Shown piece after piece: positions 9,201 to 17,062 of a stretch of 64,000 nucleotides of DNA. This DNA comes from JAJEAO01 sp963667635 (lineage in GTDB: Bacteria > Acidobacteriota > Vicinamibacteria > Marinacidobacterales > Marinacidobacteraceae): positions 2,046,001 to 2,110,000 of the forward strand of contig OZ246946.1 of NCBI GenBank assembly GCA_965232015.1. Direction: 5' to 3'. The position numbers and the translations under genes were made by a program. The stretch's first letter is position 1; every line of letters starts with the position of its first letter. The notes under the pieces are model-generated. The model had not been told where the DNA came from, did not search any database, and worked only from the letters and a program-made list of their open reading frames with translations.

Positions 9201-11192
9201 AACCCCGTCCGGTTCCGGACCGGGGGTCGACGTGGCCACAGCGGCGGCCCTCCGCTGGCGCTGTGCCTCGAGAACGACCAGAGCCAGACGCAACTGGGGA
9301 TCTACCTCGTCAACCTGGAGTCCCTCGTGGAGCGGGACGTCGAAGCGGAGATCGGTATCGACTTCGGCACCTCTCACACCGTGGCCGCGTCCCGCGTGAA
9401 CGGCAAGAAGCGGCTCGTCGAACTGCCGCCCGAACTCGGCCACGGGGCGATGCTCGCAAACGGAGACCGCGTTGGCCTTACTGTGCATGTGAGCGAGGAC
9501 TGGGACCATGTGAGCGCCGACTTGGACCAGGCTGGGCTGCGGGCGCGTAGTGTCTGGATGCCGACCTACAGCGACGACCCGACTCCACTGGTGCGAGATC
9601 GAGGACTTCTTCCATCGGAGCTTCTGACGATCCAACCGCTGTCAGCGCTGAAGGCAGACGAGATCAAGGATTGGGTCCCGGGACGGGATTGCGTGATTCC
9701 GTTCATGGACATGCGGCGCGAAGATCTCGCCCGCCATCTGCTGTTCGACTTCAAATGGGACGCCTCGTCCCGTGCGTTTCAAGGCCAGGAGCCGGCGCTA
9801 CGCGAGATCTATCTCGGAATGGTGATGGAGCTCGTCATGGCCGAGATCATCTGGCGGAGCCTCGACGCGATCCCGACGCGCGCTGCTCTGACGTTCTCGT
9901 ACCCGCTACGCACGTCCCGGGCTCAACTCGACAGTTTCCGGGAAACGCTCCGGCGGGTCCGGAAGACAGGACAGGAGAGTTTCGGAATCGAGCTACGCCT
10001 CGTGGACAACATCGGGATCTACAACGAGTCCCGCGCTGCGAAGGGGGGTACCGAACGGTTCGGTGAAGTCTGCCTCGTAGGCGACCTCGGAGGCGGCACG
10101 CTCGATCTCTTCCTCTCAGCGAACGGCGCGCCGGGCATCGAGTTCGAAGAGGTCGCGGACAGCGCCAGGATCGGCGGGAACGAGCTGCTCGGAATCATGG
10201 CCAGCCGGCCGGACCACTTCCTGCCCGAGGGTTGGGGATCGGGGAACCGGGATGTGCAGACGCACTTGCGCGCCTGGATGCGGTCCGTGGGCGCTCCGCA
10301 GCTCTTCGGCGACGGCGACGGAACGGCGCAGCGGCACCACCACCTGAAGCTCAGTGGTTTCGCTCTCGCTGTGGATGGCAAGCGGGCGCGCGAGCTCATC
10401 GAGCGCTATTTCCGGCTGGTCACGGAGTACATGGCGCGAAGCCTCGCCGCATTCCTCGTGCGCCACTGGTACACCACCGTGCTGGAGAAGCGGCCCGGCG
10501 GGCACCACGACCTTCGGGTTCTCGTCCAGTTGCGCGGCAACGGCTGGCGCCTGTGGCCGGAGGCGACGACCTATACCGAGATCCAGGAGAAGATCAGCCG
10601 AGACATCGGAGGGCGGGTCGCGGAACTCTGGACGGAGCGGGCCGGCGACCACAACGCATGGCGAGGACTGGAGCCTCTGTGGCGGAGCGTCGGTCTGTGG
10701 ACCCGGAATGGGGCGGGCGGGCGTGGCCCGACGATCGCCCCACCGCCGTGCCGGCCGGAGGGATCCCGCGAGCCGAACCCGAAGGCCGCGCCCATCCTGA
10801 ATGTCGTTGGCCAGTCGCTCGCTCCAGACGACATCCGCAGTCACTCCCACGCGCTCGTACGGCTGGATCTGCTCCACGAAGGTCCTGGTCGATCCGAGGA
10901 CGGCGAGAGTCCGCATCCGAGCTGCATCCGCTGGTTCGATCGTCTGCCCGTCGAGACGGGCGGCAGCAACGTTCAGGTCGAGCTCCACGAGGTGGAGCCT
11001 CCTATCCAACTGAGTCACCCCGATGCCAGCAGACGACAGGAGATCTCCGATCTGGAGCCGGAGCGGAAACGTGAGCTGAATCAGAGGCTTCGCGAACTCG
11101 GCGAGACGACCGAAGTGGTCTTCAAGGCGCCCATCGCCGCGCTCGTCTGGGAGATCGCCTTCAAGTCGCGGCGCTTCCGCGGCGACGAATGA
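6264..11192 (+). CDS. Giant tubulin-like / Hsp70-actin-like fusion protein
   Basis: This 1642-residue protein is probably cytoplasmic. The N-terminus starts with a Rossmann-type strand and glycine loop, ALVVCGGTGAHVALAVAR. Near residues 180-195, VVGSSVGGTGASVTPTL resembles the GGGTGTG nucleotide signature of FtsZ/tubulin and of tubulin-like (Tubulin_2-type) proteins. From about residue 1028 a second NTPase begins. IGIDFGTSHT (phosphate-1) and VGDLGGGTLDL near 1270 (phosphate-2) mark an Hsp70/actin fold, and IGGNELLG follows as in actin-like proteins. The 600-residue middle is unassigned. The C-terminal half may relate to SrfB-type proteins, but I cannot confirm that. It is ATGA-coupled to genes on both sides. 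The fusion and its function are inferred from motifs only. Confidence 0.65.
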   Translation: MKNALVVCGGTGAHVALAVARLHVLGHALGFLRRADGQPLLFPNLYLVDQDFGDGNFEKTAWQLVRETTDAHPGRRDWRATTGRSGSPDLKVVTPLPVGSDREWARPPRDTLTGRFGSSPWLDVFLSRRQREIRYSHGMMGSPAVGSLLLRLKEFDTGEADANHDGAYRNLLNESGRIAVVGSSVGGTGASVTPTLATQLAARRAHVMAVMVMNWFRFELDGLDDETSRKANRRNRSMEENANSAFAYFGDRLAKRVATVPVGMPAGAIERRTYTSDTQQPIQESYIHGVAALCALHHFLARDSTQAGLYQMAAEDRTRLGGGTRLPGKDDFTLQDLADRAEQLAQTLEDAATAMDSSVATGWSDLWRVRPPIHTAMERFGPPTAIADALRQTVEEFRPHIVWMKKVLGVEPSAPPTRWLPREWGQQLQKRPLAPPAGGMSPEEAALELFHWTASGIAAERRGGGEPAGAAGGYWPPLVAGDSLNVAGGRAGNLIRVPDPTLHATVEGFVAPDRISQNGWPHPLAAAEHFRYAIEQGNRTAVRQLEILLAGLVTRRLELREIRPGRPGSRPALDSVVADAREEHGRDFARFRVVKKELGGEVVLGFNSPYTLLCPTPSAEDATREDAWRRLWQELTGSDESHKWRTAPASRWRYIRNEIRQIRMWIEQEKRAHEGTPPPWTSVFEHETADPSAPPGWGQMLPAYWGPDTEAPRVRIALPTRSSGNYWPETDTKRVQSEAFLAQTPSLRRVRTRAGVTFKMVDFEAPGIEHPVRGLWRKHLEHLQKSGEIAAFGYKPEQRQLALLSADRRRAAVFEDVELLTRKSIMVRDAVPMSQGPVPGSSVADGSLRYPDIPLRSRYPGLIETAEGERVLDLLRTGQPCALQRATIKGESRDRVATWELHLAGRSDIVPIQLPLTGDPHRAHWMVWPRFRAAGDRPSWRTYYIYERCSDARLHLRPLWLDPATGQTRLGDELTQEGSNPVRFRTGGRRGHSGGPPLALCLENDQSQTQLGIYLVNLESLVERDVEAEIGIDFGTSHTVAASRVNGKKRLVELPPELGHGAMLANGDRVGLTVHVSEDWDHVSADLDQAGLRARSVWMPTYSDDPTPLVRDRGLLPSELLTIQPLSALKADEIKDWVPGRDCVIPFMDMRREDLARHLLFDFKWDASSRAFQGQEPALREIYLGMVMELVMAEIIWRSLDAIPTRAALTFSYPLRTSRAQLDSFRETLRRVRKTGQESFGIELRLVDNIGIYNESRAAKGGTERFGEVCLVGDLGGGTLDLFLSANGAPGIEFEEVADSARIGGNELLGIMASRPDHFLPEGWGSGNRDVQTHLRAWMRSVGAPQLFGDGDGTAQRHHHLKLSGFALAVDGKRARELIERYFRLVTEYMARSLAAFLVRHWYTTVLEKRPGGHHDLRVLVQLRGNGWRLWPEATTYTEIQEKISRDIGGRVAELWTERAGDHNAWRGLEPLWRSVGLWTRNGAGGRGPTIAPPPCRPEGSREPNPKAAPILNVVGQSLAPDDIRSHSHALVRLDLLHEGPGRSEDGESPHPSCIRWFDRLPVETGGSNVQVELHEVEPPIQLSHPDASRRQEISDLEPERKRELNQRLRELGETTEVVFKAPIAALVWEIAFKSRRFRGDE

Positions 11193-11989
11193 GTCGCACC
11201 GGCGGAACCACTTTCCTCGCACTCCTGGGTGTGGTCTTCGGCATCTACTTTCTCGGGATTGCGACGGCCTTGGCGGTCGTATGGTTCGGTGGCCAAACCG
11301 ACTACAGACTGGCCTTGACGCTCTCCTCGGCGGCCCTCTCAGGCTTGTTGCTGGCTGGCGGCGCGCTCGGTCTGTACGCCGACACGCCGGGGAAACCGCG
11401 CGCGCCGAAGCTGGAGGCATCGGTTCCGGGCGCGGCGCCGGACCCGATCGGAGGGCCCGCCAAGCCAGACCCCACCCCGGTTCGTCCGAACCCCGCGCCT
11501 CCGACCAAGGCGGAGCTCGCCGCCGCCGGCATCTCTCCGCCGCCGATTCAACCGCCGGAATCCCAAGTAGAGCCGGCCCTCCCCGGAACGACGGCGCCGA
11601 CCGCGACGGTCGGGCCGGCGCCCGAGCCGAAGCTCCGGCCCGAGGATCTGATCCAGGCGTGGGAGGAGTACCAGCGCGATGGGGACGGGCACTTCAACGA
11701 GCGGGGTCTCCAGGACGTGCTCGCGGAACGCGAGATCCCGGCGCAGGTCCTGAACGGCGACCGGATCGACCTGGCGGGCAGCGCCCTGATCGTCCAGGGG
11801 ACGACATCGCAAACCCGTTTCTTCGTCCTACCCAGCTTCGGCCGGCCGCCTCGGGCGGTCCAGGCGTGGTTTGACGACCGCGGGAGCGGCGGGCTGACCG
11901 CGCGCACCGGCCGCCTGATGCGGGTCGCGGAAGGCCGTTGGACCGGCGAAGACGGTTACACCCTGGTCGAGCGGGGCGAGGTCGCTTAA
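11189..11989 (+). CDS. Two-span membrane protein with proline-rich linker
   Basis: The product has 266 residues. Two hydrophobic segments occupy about residues 8-31 and 40-62. A long Pro/Ala-rich stretch (about 68-150) follows, then a compact C-terminal domain beginning near LRPEDLIQAWEEYQ. The linker suggests a domain held away from the membrane, as in envelope-spanning proteins. The start overlaps the stop of the giant protein as ATGA. It is followed by a 121-bp gap, the only real gap in the cluster. No family recognised. Confidence 0.6.
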   Translation: MSRTGGTTFLALLGVVFGIYFLGIATALAVVWFGGQTDYRLALTLSSAALSGLLLAGGALGLYADTPGKPRAPKLEASVPGAAPDPIGGPAKPDPTPVRPNPAPPTKAELAAAGISPPPIQPPESQVEPALPGTTAPTATVGPAPEPKLRPEDLIQAWEEYQRDGDGHFNERGLQDVLAEREIPAQVLNGDRIDLAGSALIVQGTTSQTRFFVLPSFGRPPRAVQAWFDDRGSGGLTARTGRLMRVAEGRWTGEDGYTLVERGEVA

Positions 11990-12110
11990 GTCCGCGGCCT
12001 CATCGGTTGACTCGGATGATCGGTGGTTTCGTGGTGCGGGACCCGACAGCAGCTAGCTAGCCGGCAAGCCTGATCGGCCCCCGGTGCAAGTCAACAGAGG
12101 AGAAGTGCGG

Positions 12111-13577
12111 ATGCGAATTCGAGCAATGCGCGAACAGGCCCGGAAGCCTGGTCGCTTGGCCGGCGTCGCCACGGTCACAGTTCTCGCCGTTGCCTGCGGG
12201 AACGGTGGAAGCAACGGTGACCCACCCCCTTCGGGGCCCGAGCCGGGACCTCCAGCGAGCCCCGTGGCCCGCATCCGCGACGAGGGACGCCGCGTGGACG
12301 TCGAATTCACCTGCACGGAACAATGCGGCGCGGAGCCCACGGAGCTCGCGGGAGATATACCTCCAATCGAGGGCATTGCGACGCCAGCGTGGCAGTCCCC
12401 TCGGTCATCGTCCGAACCCGCGCCAAGCGCCGAGGCGACCGTAGAGCTCTACCTGGACATCTCTCATCCCATGGCTGGCTTCCTTCCCCTCCCCGAAAAT
12501 CGCGGCGCGCCCTCCTCGTTCCGCACGACGGTCCAGAACACCGCGCAGCACCTCGCGCGCCTCTACGGCGGCACCGGTATCGAGGTCAACTGGCACGCGA
12601 TCGGCCACGAGTTGACCGTGCTCGGCGCGGCCCCCAACCTCGCTCGACCCCTCTTCGACGGTGAAGCGACCCGTCTTGGCCTCTCCGTCGAGAGGCTACT
12701 GGTCGGACTCGGAAGTGGCCAGGTCCAAGCGGGAGCCATCATCACCGATCTGATGGCCACTGGCGATCAGGCCGGCGTTACCGGACCGATAGCCGTCTTG
12801 AATGCCCTCGGCAATTGGCTCCAGTCCGACGATGTGCGCTCCGGCCACCATCATGTCGGCATCCTGGGTGTCCGAGCGAAGTACTGGGGCGTCTTTCATC
12901 CCACCGCGTGTCCGAGAGGACCGCCCCTCGGCTGTTGGTACAACGAGAGTCTGAGACGCTTTGAACGCCTCGAAACAGTCGCCTTGACCCCGTTCTACGT
13001 CCTATTGATCGGCGCAGACGAAGATTCTGTTGCCTCTCTTCTGGCCTCCCTCGTTCGAGGCATAACCGCAGTCGATCCGAGCACCGAAGTGCAGTGGGAA
13101 CTCCTCACTCGCCGGACTCTCGGAGCCCGTGCGGCAATGGATTGCCATGCGCACGACGGTGAGGACGGTCCACAGTACGAGCTCTATCGCACGGGAGAGC
13201 GTGACTACTACAGCGTCAATCCCGACACGCCTGTCACACTCTCCTGCGCTCTCGACGGGGTCCGTGCGGATTCCGCCGTCGCGAGCTGGCTGGACGCACC
13301 GCAAGCAACCGACATCACCGAGGGCGGCGACCGGTCACTCCTTCTGGAAGTCGTCGGAACGGTCGATGATCGGAGCGACACCTCGCTGGTCGAAACGTGG
13401 TCTCAGCATCTTCTGGAAGCGGAAACCAGGAACAACAGCCCCGACTGGACAGAGTGGTACACCGAAGTGGAGCGACTCGGCAGGACTCTTCAGCTCGACG
13501 GCCTGCTCGACGGAGCCCGCCTGGAGCCCGACGACCACCGGCTTGAACTGACTCTCCTCCGGTTCCGCGGCTCATGA
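12111..13577 (+). CDS. Predicted lipoprotein with possible vWA-like domain
   Basis: I chose ATG at 12111 because AGAGGAGA sits 7 bases upstream at 12096-12103; a start at 12084 is also open. The 488-residue product has a basic N-terminus and a lipobox, VLAVAC, near residue 30, followed by a Gly/Pro-rich tether. This predicts an exported lipid-anchored protein. Around residue 111, VELYLDISHPMAGF resembles the DxSxS opening of von Willebrand A domains, with the second serine replaced; GAIITDLMATG could be a later strand. The vWA reading is tentative. The stop overlaps the next gene as ATGA. Confidence 0.6.
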   Translation: MRIRAMREQARKPGRLAGVATVTVLAVACGNGGSNGDPPPSGPEPGPPASPVARIRDEGRRVDVEFTCTEQCGAEPTELAGDIPPIEGIATPAWQSPRSSSEPAPSAEATVELYLDISHPMAGFLPLPENRGAPSSFRTTVQNTAQHLARLYGGTGIEVNWHAIGHELTVLGAAPNLARPLFDGEATRLGLSVERLLVGLGSGQVQAGAIITDLMATGDQAGVTGPIAVLNALGNWLQSDDVRSGHHHVGILGVRAKYWGVFHPTACPRGPPLGCWYNESLRRFERLETVALTPFYVLLIGADEDSVASLLASLVRGITAVDPSTEVQWELLTRRTLGARAAMDCHAHDGEDGPQYELYRTGERDYYSVNPDTPVTLSCALDGVRADSAVASWLDAPQATDITEGGDRSLLLEVVGTVDDRSDTSLVETWSQHLLEAETRNNSPDWTEWYTEVERLGRTLQLDGLLDGARLEPDDHRLELTLLRFRGS

Positions 13578-15202
13578 TCTTCGATCCCACCCTGACCGTT
13601 CTGGGGGTCGTTCAGGTCGCTGTCTTCGTCTGGGCCCTGCGGTTGGCCCGGCAGAGCGACTCCGATGCCCTCCATGAGCTTGAGCAGCGGTTCAATCCGG
13701 ACATCCAGAGTCGCGCCACCCGCGGAGACGGGCCGGACTGGGTCCGCTACATGGATGAGGCAGATCGCGTTCACGAGCAGCGGCTCGACGGCATCCGCAC
13801 CTCAGCGCACGCTGCGCTGGTCCTCGGCATCGGGGGCACACTGGCGGTGCTGTCGTTGCGGCTTCTTGGCTCCGGCGACCCGACCACGGCGCTCTCCAAC
13901 CTGACGGATGCGATCGGACCAGCTCTCTTGGCCAGTCTCTTCGGCATAGTGAACAACCTCGCCATCACGCTCGGACTGTTTCGCATCTCGGATCGGCGAT
14001 TCGCTGCGTCGCTGGAGGAGTATCGCAACGCCCTCCAGGCGCGCAGCGACGCAAGCCCTCCCACAGAGAGGTTCGCGGAGGCGGTGCGCGACCAGCTCGG
14101 AAACGCATTTCGGGAGGCGGTTCGCACTTTCCCGGAGGCATTCGCTCGTCTCGACGAGAGCATCGGGGAGCTGAGCCGAGTCACGGAGAGGCAATCGAAG
14201 GCCGCTCTGGAGGCGGCAGCCGAGTTGAAGAGCAGTGCAGACGGCCTGACCTCGGCAGCGCGGAAGGTCGCCCCGGCCACGCAACTCCTTCTCGCCTCCA
14301 CCGAGCGATTGCACTCCCTACCGGATCGCCTCAGCCAGACCCTCGATACGGCGATGGAGCACTGGGAGGCCGAGATCCGTCGTGACCAACAGTCATTCGT
14401 CACCGGCGTCCGAGAGGTGCTGGACCGCCAGCAGGGCATCCTTGAGGATACGGCCAACAGTTTCAAGGAGTGGGAGCGCCAACGGGCCGAAGTGGCCGAG
14501 ATCCGGGACGAGGAGTGGCTGAACTCCATGGCGAAGGTCGAGAAGGCCGTGGCCACGATCGCGTCCACGGTCTACGGACTTCCCGACCGGTTCACCCAGG
14601 AAGTGCAGGCGATGGCCGGCACCTTGGGCAAGCAGTTCGGCCTCGAAGCGCGGCAGCACATCCAGGATCTGGTCCGGGCCATCGAAAAGGAGACGGAAGA
14701 ACGCGCTGAACAGACGGAACGGCTGATGCGCGACCTGCACACCCGTTTCCTCAACGACACATCCACCGTGGTCGCCAAGACTCTGGAACAGGTTTACCGG
14801 CGCGTCGAGAACTCCCTGCTGGCATCCCTTCACGACGTGGGCGAGGAGCTGCGTGAGGCCATCAAGACTCTGCCCGAGAACGCCAGGGGCTTCGCCGCGA
14901 GCCTCACGCAAGCCGACACCAGACTCCAGCGGTCCCTCGACGCACTCACGAAGTCAGCGGACCATCTCGGACGGGTAGCTCGAGTGACCGAGGAGTTCCA
15001 GTCTTCCTTGACACGAGCACTGCAGACTTCCACGAAGCGCGGTTTCGAGCCAGTACTCCGGAGATTCGAGGACGCGGCTGGCGAGCTACACAACACAGCA
15101 CGGAAACTCGATCGAGCCAATGCGCCGGTTCGAATTCACGTGGAACCCTCATTCCCATCCGTGGGGTGGATCCTGCAGAGAATAAGGCGGCGCCCGTCAT
15201 GA
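13574..15202 (+). CDS. MotA/TolQ/ExbB-family proton-channel protein with long C-terminal tail (ZorA-like)
   Basis: The product has 542 residues. Hydrophobic segments lie at about 6-24, 78-96 and 112-134. The second (LVLGIGGTLAVLSL) and third (AIGPALLASLFGIVNNLA) fit the two conserved helices of the MotA/TolQ/ExbB domain. From about residue 140 to the end the sequence is charged and helical and looks like coiled coil. A channel domain with a long cytoplasmic tail is the layout of ZorA in Zorya defence systems. It is ATGA-coupled to the lipoprotein before it and the MotB-like gene after it. The family call is firm; equivalence to ZorA is inferred. Confidence 0.75.
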   Translation: MIFDPTLTVLGVVQVAVFVWALRLARQSDSDALHELEQRFNPDIQSRATRGDGPDWVRYMDEADRVHEQRLDGIRTSAHAALVLGIGGTLAVLSLRLLGSGDPTTALSNLTDAIGPALLASLFGIVNNLAITLGLFRISDRRFAASLEEYRNALQARSDASPPTERFAEAVRDQLGNAFREAVRTFPEAFARLDESIGELSRVTERQSKAALEAAAELKSSADGLTSAARKVAPATQLLLASTERLHSLPDRLSQTLDTAMEHWEAEIRRDQQSFVTGVREVLDRQQGILEDTANSFKEWERQRAEVAEIRDEEWLNSMAKVEKAVATIASTVYGLPDRFTQEVQAMAGTLGKQFGLEARQHIQDLVRAIEKETEERAEQTERLMRDLHTRFLNDTSTVVAKTLEQVYRRVENSLLASLHDVGEELREAIKTLPENARGFAASLTQADTRLQRSLDALTKSADHLGRVARVTEEFQSSLTRALQTSTKRGFEPVLRRFEDAAGELHNTARKLDRANAPVRIHVEPSFPSVGWILQRIRRRPS

Positions 15203-15831
15203 GGCGTTCAAGAGCTCCGCTGACGGCATGGCCGGCTTTCGCAGACCTGATGACCATCCTCGCTGTCGCCGCGCTCGCCTTCGCAGCCGTCGCGGCCGAT
15301 CCGGAGGCTTTGGAGGCGGCGCTGGCCGAGCTGCAGCAAGCCAAGAACACTATCGAAGGGCTGAACCAGAAGGTGCGTAGCGCCACCCGCACCGAATCGG
15401 ATCTGCGCCGCAGACTGCGTAAGGCGTCCGAGAGGATCGAAGTACTCCGAATCGGAGCGCGCCCCTGTCTTCGAACGGGGGATTCACTGATCGTTCCGTT
15501 GCTGAGTGTCGAGGTCGCACCCGCATTGGAGTTCATCGTGAGCCGCCTGTGGTCAAGCGAGTACGACTCGCAAGTCTCCACCGTTGCGGGCGTCTCGGAC
15601 GTCGTAGAACGCCGTCTGTTGGATCGAGGCGAGTTCGAGCAGCACGCGGCGAGGATCCTCGCCTACGGAGATCGAGAGGACACCTTCGGGGGCTCGTGTC
15701 GCTTCTTCGTCGAGCTGCAAATCGGTGACGCAGACTCTCTCTCGTTCCCGCGAGCCTATGGCATCGTCAACCAGTACTTTCTGATCTCCAATCCCGGCGA
15801 GACGAATCGCATTCTGCGCGGCGAGGAATGA
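15199..15831 (+). CDS. MotB/ZorB-like single-span stator protein
   Basis: The ATG at 15199 overlaps the previous stop as ATGA. The 210-residue product opens with APLTAWPAFADLMTILAV and one membrane helix. FADLMT is the typical start of MotB/ExbD/ZorB stator subunits, and its aspartate would be the proton-carrying residue. A short coiled coil (about residues 38-80) and a C-terminal domain follow. I do not see the usual OmpA-type peptidoglycan-binding motif in that domain, so the anchor may differ. With the preceding gene it forms a predicted proton-driven channel. This is the last gene of the cluster; about 230 bp separate it from sspB. Confidence 0.7.
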   Translation: MRRSRAPLTAWPAFADLMTILAVAALAFAAVAADPEALEAALAELQQAKNTIEGLNQKVRSATRTESDLRRRLRKASERIEVLRIGARPCLRTGDSLIVPLLSVEVAPALEFIVSRLWSSEYDSQVSTVAGVSDVVERRLLDRGEFEQHAARILAYGDREDTFGGSCRFFVELQIGDADSLSFPRAYGIVNQYFLISNPGETNRILRGEE

Positions 15832-16036
15832 GCGGCGCGTCAGCCTGGCCGACCTTGGGCGCACGCCAGGCGCGACCTCCAGGACCCGCGGGGTTGCATC
15901 AGCCGCCGTGCGGCTTCGTTGCTTTGGTCGGATGCTCGGACGGCTGTCTCGAGGAGGCTCCCTTCCTAGGATGTTGCGCGCCGTCTAGCGAAATGTGACG
16001 CGGGGTGTCCCATCCGAGGGTGGAGTCGGACGGAAA

Positions 16037-16046
16037 GTGTGGTATG
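16037..16046 (+). promoter_or_regulatory. Possible extended -10 element upstream of sspB
   Basis: GTGTGGTATG here is identical to the 10-mer upstream of the OLD-family gene at 2362. It lies 18 bases before the ATG at 16065, which fits a -10 box with a short leader. No good -35 is visible. Confidence 0.3.
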
Positions 16047-16064
16047 TATTCCCCATCCTCACCG

Positions 16065-17062
16065 ATGCGCGCCCAAGCCGCCCTGACCCCGATTCCGAAG
16101 TTCCGCTTCTCGGGGCATCAGACGTTCCCCTTCCGCCACGGCTGGCTGACCAAGGCGGCGTTCGGGATCGGTGAGGATCGGCAGCTCTTCCGCCGGAAGG
16201 ACGCTCTGGTGCGACTTGGCGTGGGCAAGAACATGGTCGCCTCCATCCGCCACTGGTCGCAGGCCACCGGCGTGATCAAGGTCGGGCGGGGTGAGGCTCG
16301 TCTCACCGGACTCGGGGCGCACCTGTTCGGGACGACACAATTCGTCCCCCCCCCCCCCCCCCCCCCCCCCCCGCCAGACGACATCCACTAAGACATCCAC
16401 AATCTGATCCCCTAGCGGCCGACGCCGCCCCCGGCGCGGACCCCTACCTCGAAGACCCCCGGTCTCTCTGGCTCCTCCACTGGCGCCTGACCGGGCGGCA
16501 GGCGCCCGCTTCGACGTGGCACCTCGTCTTCACCTGCTTCCCGGGTGGGACGTTCACCCGCGACGAGCTGACCGGGTGGCTCTCCCGCACCATCGTCGGC
16601 AAGACCCTTCGGCCGGTCTCGGAAGCCTCCCTGCGTCGCGATGTGGACGTCTTCCTGCGGACCTACCTGCCGCCCCGGCCCCACCCGCGGCGCCCGGTCG
16701 AGGACACCTTCGACTGTCCCCTCGCCGAGCTCGGCCTCCTCCAGCCGCTCGGCGGCGGCAACTTCGCCCTGCCCCGCGGGCCCCGCCCGACCCTGCCCGC
16801 AGGCGTCCTCGGATTCGCCATCCACGAGTTCTGGCAAGAAGCCGCCTCCGGACAGAAAACGCTCACGCTCGAGCGGCTCCTCTATGACCCGGGGAGCCCG
16901 GGGGCCGCCTTCCGGATGGACGACCGGGGACTGGTCGCCGCGCTGGAGGCGCTTCCATCGGAGTACGGCCTCGACTACGACGAGACGGCCGGGCTGCGCC
17001 AGGTGCGACGTCGCCGCGCCGTCCGTCGCCCCGTCGAGCTGCTGGGAGAGCAGCGCCCATGA
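16065..17062 (+). pseudogene. sspB: sspB, DUF4007 DNA-nicking component of phosphorothioation, frameshifted at a poly-C tract
   Basis: The first half (to about 16330) encodes the DUF4007 N-terminus, with KFRFSGHQTFPFRHGWLTKA and LGVGKNMVASIRHWS. The second half resumes in another phase with ADPYLEDPRSLWLLHWRL near 16436 and runs to 17062. Between them lies ~85 bp of extra sequence with 27 C residues at 16346-16372. In this sequence the first frame stops at 16391, but the second frame is open through the tract, so 28 or 25 C would restore one ORF with a proline run. SspB is known as the nickase of single-strand phosphorothioation. The stop overlaps the sspC start by 4 bases. ATG at 16044 is an alternative start. 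Confidence 0.8.
16329..16372. repeat. Palindrome plus 27-base poly-C tract inside sspB, site 2
   Basis: The palindromic arms GGGACG (16329-16334) and CGTCCC (16343-16348) flank ACACAATT. The right arm continues as 27 consecutive C residues at 16346-16372. The tract splits sspB. Length change by +1 or -2 would rejoin the two halves. Confidence 0.85.

Noticed and set aside
13574..15831. Flagellar motAB genes
   Set aside because: No flagellar or chemotaxis genes are nearby, the MotA-like tail is far too long, and the MotB-like protein has no evident OmpA domain.
16005..16391. A separate small gene encoding a DUF4007 N-terminus with a polyproline tail
   Set aside because: The remaining DUF4007 domain follows immediately in another phase, so this is one gene broken at the poly-C tract.
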